64,000 nucleotides of DNA from Nephrocerus scutellatus (Eukaryota; Arthropoda; Insecta; Diptera; Pipunculidae): positions 60,691,623-60,755,622 of the forward strand of contig OX352765.1 in NCBI GenBank assembly GCA_947095585.1, given 5' to 3'. How positions within the stretch are numbered: position 1 is the stretch's first letter; the number at the start of each line of letters is the position of its first letter. The notes under the pieces were generated by a model. That model did no database searches. It saw only the letters and a list, made by a program, of their open reading frames with translations, and was not told where the DNA came from. The position numbers and the translations under genes are program-made. Positions 54,415-64,000 of this stretch are shown here, in pieces.

Positions 54415-55200
54415 TTTTTAACCCACTTCCCATAGCCCGATTTTATTGAAATTTTGCACACATGTATATTTCCGGTATTTTTAATTATCAATTTTTAACG
54501 CACTTCCTAAAGCACGATATTCCTGAAATTTTGTACACATGTGTATTTCCGGTGACAGTACTTTCTTTGAAAATTTGGAAGTGATCGGGCCTCGGGTTCA
54601 TGGGGCTTCCATACAAATTTAAAAAAAAAATTTCAAATTTTACACACATGTGTATACCCAATAAACAATACTTTTTCTAAAATTTGGTAGCGATCGGGCC
54701 CCGGGTTCGGCCGCAAGGCCCTTATACATCATATAGTGGCATCAGATACCGTAGTACTTTAATGACTGTGTGCGGTGTGTGCTGCTCAGTCGGCTGCGCT
54801 GCTTGGTTTTGGTTGTGGAGAGAGAGAGAAATCTCAGCTCACGCACAAATGAATCCAGCAAATGAAACGAGACATAAATGTTTTATGCTTAATTCAACTT
54901 ACTTACTTATTTACTGAATTGTATTTTTATTGATGTCGTTTTTTGTTGTCGATATCAACTTACAGATAGAACAACAAGTTTTCACAATATTCTGTCATTT
55001 GGCGTTTTCATAAATTAGTTCAGAGCAGTCAAAGAGGTCTCAAGAAAAATGCTCGTGTTTCTTATTTGCTCAGAGTATGAGCGTGCTCGAAATGCTCAGA
55101 ATAAAAATATCTGAGCATTTTCAATTTTAACATCTGATGTCAAATGTCTCTTTCGATTATTTTCTCCTACAATAAAAAAATGAACCAGGATCGAGGGGCT
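54415..55200. other. Non-coding insertion, unit B
   Basis: Counterpart of 47012-47870, with the same degenerate direct repeats near 54412-54700. No coding sense. Confidence 0.5.
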
Positions 55201-55829
55201 CCCATATCAATTTCTGCGATTAGAGAATTTGGATGAAAAATTTTAATTTTTATGGGTTGTTTTTTTATTCCTTCGTTACCATATACGATGTTGTTCTTTA
55301 CTGATCTATAGACATTGATGACCATTGGTCTTTGATCAGAATCCTTTGCATCTTGCCCAACTATTGGCGCTACAACTTTGTATCGATGCGTTTTCCCTCT
55401 AGCCCTTTGTTGCAGTTCTCTTCTTGCAGCTCTTTTTTGACACGTTCGGCACCAGTTTTCAACGTCTCTGCGGCAATTGACCCAAAAGAATAATCTTCTT
55501 ACTTTATTCAGTGTCCTCTTAATTCCAAAATGTTCGCATGATGTTCCACTGTGTGCATCGTGAAGAACTTTGTTCACCAAATTCGTTGGTAACACTACCT
55601 TTGGTTTGTTATACCGACCATCGGCAGATTCCCCTTGCCTTACCAGTAGTCCATCTTTGAATCTCAATGACTGCCATTGAGCCCAGTGACTTTTTACTGT
55701 CGGACTAGCTGTTGCAATTTCATGCCACTCCGGTCTTTCTCCTTGCTCCATCCATCGAAGTACTGGAGCAATTGAATCATCCTGCTCTTGTTCTTCCCTT
55801 AGCTGCTCTCTTGTCAAATCATCTTTCAT
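55167..55829 (-). pseudogene. Gypsy RNase H/integrase zinc module, unit B
   Basis: 220 residues open: LTREQLREEQEQDDSIAPVL, SGTSCEHFGIKRTLNKVRRL, WCRTCQKRAARRELQQR, VGQDAKDSDQRPMVINVYRS. The zinc module is complete, and the catalytic core is absent because the frame runs into unrelated sequence. Confidence 0.75.
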
Positions 55830-55967
55830 CTGGTGGACCGTAATTCGTGAAACAACTAAACGTTTCTAGATTTCCGGTCTTCTACCAGCCATAAAAAACC
55901 AGACTGTTGCAATCACTGCCAAGATTTGTACTGCGTATTGTGACCCTGGGATATTCCCTTGTCTTCT

Positions 55968-57073
55968 TCAGCCTTTGCCTGCAAAGCTGGTACAAGACGA
56001 TCGCTCCACCTTCTTCAAATGTTGTGCATCTATCCGCCGTAATCTCTCCAGATTATTGACACCATTCACAGGCTGTGTCATCATGTTTCCAGTGCTCACT
56101 TCCTTGCGATTCCGAATATAATGTCCAGGTTTCTGACATCTAAAACACCTTAACGAAGAATCGAATCTGCTACTTCTCTCGTTTTGAAAGCGACCAGTGG
56201 TTGATTTCTGCGACTTCTCATGAATGAGAGCTTTTATTTGTGCGACGTCCTCTGTTTCCAACTTGCGTAACCCAACAAAATTCGAAGATACACTGGCTTT
56301 AGCTGCTTCATACTCCAAAGCCGACGCTAATACTTGATTCATTGTTTTTCCTCTCGATGTTGTCCTCAAATGAAACTTCAACTGTTCATCTCGGATAGCA
56401 TTGATGAACGCATCTACTGACAATCCGTCCACGATACCAGCCAGAACCCCACAATAGGCTTGTCGTGCTAGCTTAGTTATTTTACGTTCTAATTCTTGAG
56501 GCGTTCTCCTTGATGTTGTTTTTTCATCTGTGTGTGACACTGTCCATAACGCAAGTCCAACTCTTGCCAGATTCTTGCGACACTCATCTCGGCATTTGGA
56601 ATCATTTGCAATACATCAGCCGCCTTGCCCCTCAACGCCAGGATTAGAGAAATTAGTTGTTCTTCTGCGCCCCATCCATTGTGTTGTACCGCAGCTCCAA
56701 ATTGGACTTTAAAATTATCGAAAGCTGTCTCGCCATCGAACATAGGTGGCTTCAAAATTCCTTTTTGGATTCTAGAAGATTCTCTAATGACACTGAGACT
56801 GCTTTGTTGAGTTAATTTTGAATCCTGTTCTTGCATCCGCTATTGGGTTTGACCAAAAATACCGCTTGTCCGTTCCATTTGCTGATTAAACATTTCTTAT
56901 ATCTTTTGACGATGCTGCTGCATTAGTTCCATTTGCTGGTCAAAGCTTCTGTTCATTTATTCACTTAAAACTTTCAGCATCACTTCCACTTTTGACCATT
57001 TATTTGGCGTAGCAGACAATTTTCGCTCTGCTTGCTCCGTCTCCATTGAAAACACATCACCAGTTTCTTCCAT
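55968..57073 (-). pseudogene. Gypsy gag, unit B
   Basis: The start is at 57073, with the same two nonsense codons as unit A, then 56836-56489 and, after the shared frameshift, 56540-55968. The knuckle reads CFRCQKPGHYIRNRKE, lacking the final Cys. A deletion of about 400 bp fuses this region to the pol remnant near 55883, removing the protease. Confidence 0.8.
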
Positions 57074-57201
57074 TTTCGCTTTTATAATTTGTTCAGAAAT
57101 AATTTTCTTTTATTTCACCGCTTTCTTTATTTTACTGTCTGATGATTTGAAACCTTTATGGTTTTCTGATTTGCAAAATTTACTGTCTTACAATTTGCAA
57201 A

Positions 57202-57219
57202 ATCCCACTTCTGACACCA
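57202..57219 (-). other. Primer binding site of gypsy element
   Basis: The minus strand reads TGGTGTCAGAAGTGGGAT two bases after the LTR terminus CGTAACA. The cognate tRNA was not assigned. This wording is common in gypsy-type elements. Confidence 0.7.
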
Positions 57220-57787
57220 ATTGTTACGATATTCAGGCTCTCGAGTTCGTAAAGGATTTTGCAAATAAAACACAACACAAGTTTATTAATTTACAAATAG
57301 CAACTTTAATGAACAACAATAAAATTAACACAAGTTCACAATATCACTTTACAAGAACTTTTATAATTGCACTGGTTAAATTCCAAACAACTAATCATCT
57401 TACTTCGGCCTAACGCCTCTATTTATACTGAATCAAAGGGAAACTTCCAATATTGTAGACAGAAATATCCAGAAAATTGTAACCTTATTCCCTTATTTAC
57501 AACTAACGATACTTATATGTAATGGGTCATCTTCTAAAAATAGACTACATGTTCAATCATGTTCTTTTACAAAAACCGGGAAAACCGAAAAAACCGGTTT
57601 GACTACTTGTTTGACCAGTACACAATGATTCAAACTTGCAGGCGGTTACATTTCAAATAATCTAATAGTCTTAGAGTCTAAAAGTATGCAACATGAAAGT
57701 GCTTATTTTTAGTACGAAGTATTTACATTGGGATTTATTTTAGGATTTGAATTCTATTATATGAGCTTCTAACTACTTTTCGTAACA

Positions 57788-58230
57788 ATATCTTTCTTTT
57801 AATTTTTTACTATAAAAAACTCTTCACTGAAACATCAGAACGCCGATTTTGTTTGCAAAATGAGGGTCCCTTATGCAGAACAACAAGTTCGTAGTAGTTG
57901 TTGGGTGTAGTAGTATGGTTTTTGGCGCATGCGCTCAATTTTATTTAGCTCTTTTCCACATGATCTCATGATGTTTTTATTTTGGAGGTTCACTCCAAAG
58001 CATACTGGCTAGCTGACAGAGATTTAACATTTGCCCCTAACGTTACATACATAATATGTAGATGTTAAAGATTTTGAGTATTTAAGTTAATTTATTTCTA
58101 CAAGTTGAGTTAAATTCTTGTTGAATATAACTATTATTATTAAACACAAAAAATATTTCAACGAAGTAGGAAAAATAGGCACCAGAAAATTTTAAAAAAG
58201 TACATATTAAATGCATTTTTGTTACCTTTC
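57788..58230. other. Start of third copy (C) of the locus
   Basis: After atatctttcttttaatttt the sequence joins at aactcttcact to a copy of 45574-46015, including the right foldback arm (57886-57930) and the dispersed 180-bp repeat. No gene. Confidence 0.6.
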
Positions 58231-58794
58231 AAATTCAGGCTTTCGAGTTCGTAAAGGATTTTGCAAATAAAGCACAACACAAGTTTATTAATTTACAAAT
58301 AGCAACTTTAATGAACAACAATAAAATTAACACAAGTTCACAATATCACTTCACAAGAACTTTTACAACTGCACTGGTTAAATTCCAAACAACTAATCAT
58401 CTTAGTTCGGCCTAACGCCTCTATTCATACTGAATCAAAGGGAAACTTCCAATATTGTAGACAGAAATATCCAGAAAATTGTAACCTTATTCCCTTATTT
58501 ACAACTAACGATACTTATATGTAATGAGTCATCTTCTAAAATAGACTACATGTTTAATCATGTTCTTTTACAAAAACCGGGCAAACCGCACAAACCGGTT
58601 TGACTACTTGTTTGACCAGTACACAATGATTGAAACTTGCAGGCGGTTACATTTCAAATTTCAAATAATCTAATAGTCTAAGAGTCTAAAAGTATGCACC
58701 ATGAAAGTGCTATTTTTAGTATGCAGTATTTACATTGGGATTAATTTTAGGATTTGAATTCTATTATATGAGCTACTAACTACTTTTCGTAACA
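58231..58794 (-). mobile_element. Gypsy LTR, copy C, 5'-trimmed
   Basis: The LTR lacks its first ~8 bp and the adjacent flank, joined at tttcaaa. It ends CGTAACA at 58794. Like the LTR at 57222 it lacks the internal block near aatttatattggtg. Confidence 0.75.
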
Positions 58795-58805
58795 TTACCC
58801 CCACC

Positions 58806-59042
58806 TTAATTCTGTTCGTCCCGGACAAATTCAGCAATCCCTCTAATGTTGTACCTTGTCAATCTGTTGTTGCACACAACTTCCTTTTGACATCTGGTGT
58901 TTTGTTGAATCTGATATACTGCGTCGTTGTTCCTCTTGTAGAGTTCTTCCCAACTTTGCTGTGGTTTCTCTAATTTCCCTTGTCTTGTCTTGGAGTTGTA
59001 TAGCCAAACGAAGTCTCCTTCCCGCAATTTTTCATAATTCAC
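58806..59042 (-). pseudogene. Gypsy integrase C-terminal domain, copy C
   Basis: NYEKLREGDFVWLYNSKTRQ, then GKLEKPQQSWEELYKRNNDA and IRGIAEFVRDEQN in one frame. It does not show the frameshift of units A and B. Confidence 0.75.
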
Positions 59043-59049
59043 GCGCAGG

Positions 59050-59629
59050 TGATTCTGTGGTTTTTTATTCCTTCGTTACCATATACGAGGTTGTTCTTCA
59101 CTGATCTATAGACATTGATGACTATTAGTCTTTGATCAGAATCTTTTGCATCTTGCCCAACTATTGGCGCTACAACTTTGTATTGATGCGTTTTCCCTCT
59201 AGCCCTTTGTTGCAGTTCTCTTCTTGCAGCTCATTTTTGACACGTTCGGCACCAGTTTTCAACGTCTCTGTGGCAATTGACCCAAAAGAATAATCTTCTT
59301 ACTTTATTCAGTGTCCTCTTAATTCCAAAATGTTCGCATGATGTTCCACTGTGTGCATCGTGAAGAACTTTCTTCACCAAATTCGTTGGTAACACTACCT
59401 TTGGTTTGTTATACCGACCATCGGCAGATTCCCATTGCCTTACCAGTAGTCCATCTTTGAACCTCAATGACTGCCATTGAGCCCAGTAACTTTTTACTGT
59501 CGGACTAGCTGTTGCAATTTCATGCCACTCCGGTCTTTCTCCTTGCTCCATCCATCGAAGTACTGGAACAACTGAATCATCCTGCTCTTGTTCTTCCCTT
59601 AGCTGCTCTCTTGTCAAATCATCTTTCAT
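59050..59629 (-). pseudogene. Gypsy RNase H/integrase zinc module, copy C
   Basis: LTREQLREEQEQDDSVVPVL, then SGTSCEHFGIKRTLNKVRRL and WCRTCQK. It joins directly to the C-terminal domain fragment near 59060, without the 0.86 kb insertion seen in units A and B. It ends at about 59706, where the next LTR starts. Confidence 0.75.
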
Positions 59630-59706
59630 CTGGTGGACCGTAATTCGTGAAACAACTAAACATTTCTAGATTTCCGGTCTTCTACTTTATTTGTACTCGG
59701 GGACAC

Positions 59707-60066
59707 TGTAGTGTATATCCACAATTGATACACACCACCCAAATAAACACAAACCAAATGTCAATACAAACACCACACACAATCAGTAACATTCACAAAA
59801 CAATAAATTACATCACAACATAAACAAAGCACACGTGTTCGGCAAGCACCGACACGGTGCACTATGATTCATACACAACAAGTAGAGCATTTGCATCGTG
59901 CCCTACTATAGCATTAGCATTTCAAGTGCATCAATAATGAGCACACTATTGTACATAACGAAACTATTTCAAGTGCATCGATGACGATGTCCAACGGCTT
60001 AGTTTTTACATTACAACTTTACATCGTCAGTCTTACCATTACACAACGAGTAAACATACCTTTACA
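59707..60066 (+). mobile_element. 5' LTR of terminal gypsy element
   Basis: 360 bp from TGTAGTGTAT to CTTTACA, directly before a primer site. It is CA-rich with few T-runs. No clear TATA box was found. The left flank is gacac. The matching 3' LTR lies beyond the window. Confidence 0.65.
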
Positions 60067-60195
60067 TGGCGATCCTGCAAACACGCGCACAGACAACATT
60101 AAAGGATTCAAAACAACAATCCTAAAAAATTTTTTTTTAAGATCCTGCAAACACGCGCATAACAGACAAAAACCACAATCCTAAAAATTTTTTTT
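60067..60195 (+). repeat. Primer site and its tandem partial duplicate
   Basis: TGGCGATCCTGCAAACACGC at 60067 starts a leader in which gatcctgcaaacacgcgca...cagacaa...aatcctaaaaa plus a T-run occurs twice (60070-60138 and 60141-60195). The second copy lacks the TGGC that would anneal to the tRNA 3' end. Confidence 0.65.
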
Positions 60196-60246
60196 TTCAA
60201 TACCGAAAACCAAAAACCTGCAAGGATTAAACAAAATTTTTTTTTA

Positions 60247-60690
60247 ATGGAAGAATACATCCCTACAACATCAACACAAGAAAAACACCCGATCTACATA
60301 CCAAGCAACAAGCAGCAAGGACCAAAGAAGTTGACACTGGACCAATATCGCAAGAATCAACAGAAAATTGCCGACAACAAAAGAACCACTATACCACACA
60401 TAGATACATCCATCACAAGAAAAAAAAGAGGAGGACAACAGACTAGAGATAGAAGAAGACTGGCAAACCTACTTAAACAAGTAAGAAATACGGAAAATCC
60501 AATCCCCTGGAATTTAGCAACAGCATACTGGGAGGAAATAGACATTCTAAAGAAAACACTACACTCCAGGAGAAAACACAAACAACAAAATAATAGGACA
60601 TTGGTTCCCAAAAGAAACAAAAATAGAGACGGAGAAGGTATACAACAACAACAACAACAACAACAGCATCGAGAAACCAACAATAAATAA
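60247..60690 (+). CDS. Upstream ORF1 of terminal gypsy element
   Basis: 147 residues, highly basic and Gln/Asn/Lys-rich. It contains GPKKLTLDQYRKNQQK near residue 26 and NPIPWNLATAYWEEIDIL near residue 85. The last ~45 residues are low-complexity (RRKHKQQNN, polyQ from a CAA run). At about 60545 the overlapping frame (+1) becomes more protein-like and leads to a membrane helix, so the biological product may be the first part of this ORF joined to that frame. No known domain. Confidence 0.55.
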   Translation: MEEYIPTTSTQEKHPIYIPSNKQQGPKKLTLDQYRKNQQKIADNKRTTIPHIDTSITRKKRGGQQTRDRRRLANLLKQVRNTENPIPWNLATAYWEEIDILKKTLHSRRKHKQQNNRTLVPKRNKNRDGEGIQQQQQQQQHRETNNK

Positions 60691-60823
60691 AACTAACCTA
60701 GAATTAATAATATTAGTAACAATAATTATCACAATAGCACTAACAATATTCTTATTAAAAAAATTTAATAACTACCTTAGAAATTATATTCACAAACAAA
60801 TCAATAAGACACAAAATGTATAA
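60545..60823 (+). CDS. Overlapping frame with membrane helix, upstream of gag
   Basis: In the frame shifted relative to ORF1 the text reads YTPGENTNNKIIGHWFPKET, KIETEKVYNNNN..., then TNLELIILVTIIITIALTIF (one helix, 60698-60757) and a Lys/Asn tail to a stop at 60821-60823. It has no ATG of its own. The pattern (Lys/Glu segment, NNN linker, helix, basic tail) parallels 17848-17620 on the minus strand. Function unknown. Confidence 0.5.
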
Positions 60824-60881
60824 AATAAAATAAACAAAAACAAAAAAAAATTTTTATTATACTAGTATTTCCACTTTTTAA

Positions 60882-62023
60882 ATAGGAGAAAATCTGAAAG
60901 ATAGATTTATAGAAATCACAAATAACCCTTTACACAAAAAAAAAACTGAAATAAACAAACTAAAAACAATATTCAAAGAAAAATACACAAATACATTAGA
61001 CATACTAAATACATTTCTAGAAAACACAGACTTAGAAAGTAAAGACAATATAAATTTAAACGAATTATACTCAGAAGACAATATAGAAATAGAAAACACA
61101 AAGATGGCAGCATTTAACCTAGAAACGGCAATGAAGACCATTCCTATTTTTTCAGGAAATTATAGGGAATTAGATAGCTTTTTAAAAATCATAGAACTAG
61201 TAGATAAACCTCTAAATAATACAGCGTAAAAAAAATAATAATACGTAAAATTAAGTGCGAATGTAAAAACTACAATACACACAACACCGGAAAACCTAAC
61301 AGCACTCAACACAGAACTAAGGAATAAATATAAATCATCAACAACTATACCCCATATACATACATCACTAACACAAATTACACAAAGAAATTTTTCTGTC
61401 ACAGCATATAAGGACAGAATAACTAACCTTATTACAGATTTAAACAAACTACAAATTGACGATCTCGGTACCACAAATCAAACCGAAAAATCTATAGTAA
61501 CGAAAATGAACGATACATATGCTTTAAATATATTCAAGAATGGGTTGAAAGATGAGCTAAAATCAACCATATTTGCCGCTCAACCAAAAACATTCACTGA
61601 AGCAATTAACCTTGCTTTAGAAATCGAAAAGGAACATACGAACAGCATTATGCATTTCAACAAAAATAGACCGACACAACCAAACAGACAAAACTACACC
61701 AGACCCTACGACAACATTCGAAGGTCACCAAACAATTATTTTCCGCCACAAAATAACAGATACAATAACACTTATAGGCAACCAAACGTACGAAATAATT
61801 ACGGCTATAGACAACCTAACAACAACTTCAACCATAACAGGCAAGCATACAGGCAAAATAATAATCACAATCAAAATCAACAAAGCAGAAGGTCAAATTT
61901 CAACGAACGACCTAATCACTACATACGAACACTACACAATGAAGGAAACAATGACACTATGAACAACTACCAGGGAAACGAGCAAGCCACGGAGCTCGTG
62001 TTTTCTCCACAAGGCCACCAATA
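60882..62023 (+). pseudogene. Gag of terminal gypsy element
   Basis: It opens after a stop with ATAGGAGAAAATCTG, where an ATG may have become ATA. It reads NLETAMKTIPIFSGNYRELD to a stop at 61227, then resumes in another frame (from about 61257) with LTALNTELRNKYKSSTT, TAYKDRITNLITDLNKLQID, FKNGLKDELKSTIFAAQPKT and an Asn/Tyr/Arg-rich tail to 62023. There is no Cys-His box. Its final codons overlap the protease frame, as expected for gag-pol frameshifting. At least one frameshift and the lost start mean it is probably inactive. Confidence 0.75.
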
Positions 62024-62467
62024 AAAATTTTCAAAATCTCGGATTGCAATACAAATTACATCACACTAAAAAGCAAAGACAAAGAAATGTCATTTTTAAT
62101 AGACACTGGCGCCGACATATCAATTTTCAAGGTTTCAAACAAGGTTGAAAATGAACCATTCTACCCGGAAGAAAATTGCAAACTAACAGGAATAACAAAA
62201 GAGGAGACATTTTCTTTAGGCATAATAGAACTCGATCTGCTAATAGGCGACACATACTGTAATCACGATTTCCAATTGGTAAAAAACAATTTCCCAATTG
62301 AAACAGACGGCATACTTGGTAGAGATTTTCTCAAAACATTTTTCTGCAAAATCGACTATGAGACGTTTACTATATCAATAATAGTAAATGAAACAATTAC
62401 AACACTACCAATGTATTCAAAAATATTGCGGACTCTAACAATAAAGTACCACCACGGACACAAATAA
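62010..62467 (+). pseudogene. Aspartic protease of terminal gypsy element
   Basis: The frame from about 62010 (RPPIKIFKIS) reads MSFLIDTGADISIFK (catalytic DTGA), then TDGILGRDFLKTFFCKIDY (the flap/ILG-RDFL motif). It shifts near 62432 into the RT frame. Processes Gag-Pol in the family. Confidence 0.8.
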
Positions 62468-63257
62468 TACAACCAATTAAGCTACAAATAAACGAAGACA
62501 GAGTAATATTAAACAAAGAATTAACTGATGGTGTTTATTTAAGCAACTCAATTGCACCCAAAACGGGTATGACACACATCAGAATTCTAAACGCAACCAA
62601 CTCAGAAGTAATATTAAAAAACATCAAATTAGAGACCAAACCACTAAAAGACTACGACATACTAAACTTCAGTGAACACAAACCCCATGACAACAAACGT
62701 TTCAAAAAGGTTAAAAAACATCTGAACATAGACTGCAAAGACGAACATTCAAAAAACACACTTCTAAAAATTTTAGAACAATACCAAGAAGTATTTCATT
62801 TAGAAAACGACCATCTGACAACAAACAATTTTTACACACAAAAAATATCCACAAACGACAACACACCGGTATACATAAAAAACTACAGACTACCGCACGC
62901 AAACATGGAAGTCATAAAAAATCAAGTAAATAAAATGTTCGAAGACGATATAATAGAACACTCAGTTAGCCCTTACAATGCTCCACTATTACTCGTACGA
63001 AAAAAGAATACAACGGACAAAAACAAATGGAGAGTAGTTGTCGACTATAGGAAACTCAACGACAAAATCGTTAATGACAAATTTCCATTAACACGTTTAG
63101 ACGACATCTTAGACAAGCTAGGGAGAGCTAAATGGTTCTCAACGCTCGACATGACAAGCTCCTTCCACCAGATAGGATTAGAAAAAGACTCAAGACCATT
63201 GACAGCATTTTCGACACCAAACGGACACTATCAATTCAAACGTCTACCTTTTGGACA
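62432..63257 (+). pseudogene. RT N-terminal half of terminal gypsy element
   Basis: VYLSNSIAPKTGMTHIRILN, then KNYRLPHANMEVIKNQVNKM, IIEHSVSPYNAPLLLVRKK, WRVVVDYRKLNDKIV, FPLTRLDDILDKLGRAKWFS, LDMTSSFHQIGL (first catalytic Asp) and LPFGQK. A one-base deletion near 63256 moves the frame. Confidence 0.85.
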
Positions 63258-64000
63258 AAAATATCCTCAAATAGTTTCCAAAGAATGCTCACCATAGCAT
63301 TAGCTGGACTTGAAACTGAAGCATTTTTATACGTAGATGACATTATCATCTACGGATGTAGTTTAGACCACCACAACCAAAATCTAATCAAAGTTTTAGA
63401 CCGTTTAAAACACTATAATCTGAAACTCAATGCAGAAAAGTGTTGTTTCCTACGTCCAGAAGTAGTATACCTAGGACATTTAATAACTAAAGACGGAGTT
63501 AAGACTGACCCTGCAAAATTTAAAACGATTATAGATTATCCGACACCAAAGACCACAGACGACGTCAAACGATTCGTTGCATTCTGCAACTACTACAGAC
63601 GATTCATACCAAACTTCGCAGATATAGCCAAAGATTTAAATTCCCTATTGAAGAAAAACACTAAATTTGAATGGACAACAAACGGCCAGAATGCCTTTAA
63701 AACACTAAAAGAAAAACTAATCAGCCCACCAATATTGCAATACCCTGATTTTGACAAACCATTCATATTAACGACTGACGCTTCAAATTTCGCTTTAGGT
63801 GCAGTACTCTCGCAAGGTGAGATTGGTAATGACTTACCAATATCATACGCAAGTAAATCCTTGCAAAAACACGACCTAAACAAGCCAGTCATAGAAAAAG
63901 AACTCCTAGCAATAGACTGGAGTATGAATTTTTTTAAACCTTATCTCTACGGAAGAAAATTCACAGTAGTCACGGACCATAGACCACTAGTGTCTCTATT
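63258..64000 (+). pseudogene. RT C-terminal half and RNase H, running off the window
   Basis: After the shift: SSNSFQRMLTIALAGL, AFLYVDDIIIYGCSLDHHNQ (catalytic YVDD), YPTPKTTDDVKRFVAFCNYY, FILTTDASNFALGAVLSQG (RNase H Asp), ISYASKSLQKHDLNKPVIEK and TVVTDHRPLVSL at the window edge. The frame is open for 247 codons. Integrase and the 3' LTR must lie beyond. Confidence 0.85.

Larger units (their letters stand above)
53433..57787 (-). mobile_element. Internally deleted Ty3/gypsy element with both LTRs, unit B
   Basis: 4,355 bp with a 4-bp target duplication atat (53429-53432, 57788-57791). The 3' LTR is 53433-54080 and the 5' LTR 57222-57787, both TGTTACG to CGTAACA on either strand. The primer site is TGGTGTCAGAAGTGGGAT (minus, 57202-57219). 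Gag and integrase fragments remain. The protease, RT and integrase core are gone. The 5' LTR lacks an internal block of about 90 bp present in the 3' LTR. Confidence 0.85.

Noticed and set aside
60357..60683. Minus-strand ORF rich in Cys (CCCCCCCCC) and Ser/Phe
   Set aside because: Antisense shadow of the CAA-repeat-containing ORF1. The poly-Cys run comes from the CAA/TTG repeat.

Overview
The window looks like AT-rich, transposon-laden euchromatin of an insect, most likely a brachyceran fly. This is inferred from a Roundabout-type guidance receptor with fly-style short introns and from the mixture of Tc1/mariner, PIF/Harbinger, Ty3/gypsy, BEL/Pao, Ty1/copia and several non-LTR families. The species cannot be fixed from sequence alone. 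No bacterial-type features, CRISPR arrays, rRNA or tRNA genes were seen.

The only convincing host gene is the 3' part of a Robo-family receptor on the + strand. It has six exons (7315-7569, 27777-28174, 28227-28651, 28716-29273, 29385-29587, 29642-30902) encoding 1,032 in-window residues and then a stop. Four introns are 52-111 bp. The first is 20.2 kb and packed with transposons. The ectodomain appears to lack one Ig and one FnIII domain relative to canonical Robo, although the cytoplasmic motifs YAEV, PYAT and LPPPP are in the Robo order.

Upstream (1-7314, probably an earlier intron or 5' flank) are a Tc1/mariner-like element with long iterated inverted repeats (1516-2628), a decayed Harbinger transposase (3088-4420), an inverted-repeat-bounded segment (about 4580-6191) and a probable solo LTR (6398-6941). 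The 20 kb intron holds a decayed gypsy-like gag next to a tRNA-Lys primer site. Beside it is a nested block (9148-26146) that is best read as a minus-strand 412/mdg1-like Ty3/gypsy element broken up by a non-LTR element, a higher-order tandem repeat, a copia element (TSD ttttt) and a BEL fragment. Two further LINE fragments follow.

Downstream of the Robo gene, 33.3-59.7 kb is a young-looking complex. A BEL/Pao element contains an internal gag-pol tandem duplication. A full-length CR1/L2-type LINE (38108-42761) is inserted in it. A segment of about 7 kb carrying the BEL 3' half plus a minus-strand gypsy element is duplicated in tandem (38040-50177 and 50180-57187), with a third partial copy at about 57.8-59.7 kb. 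The second unit keeps the empty site of the LINE insertion, so the order of events can be read.

From 59707 to the window end lies the 5' part of another 412/mdg1-like gypsy element on the + strand: LTR, primer site, a small upstream ORF, gag, protease, RT and RNase H. The most interesting candidate system is the upstream-of-gag coding unit, a basic protein with a C-terminal membrane segment. Recognisable pieces of it occur in both 412-like elements.
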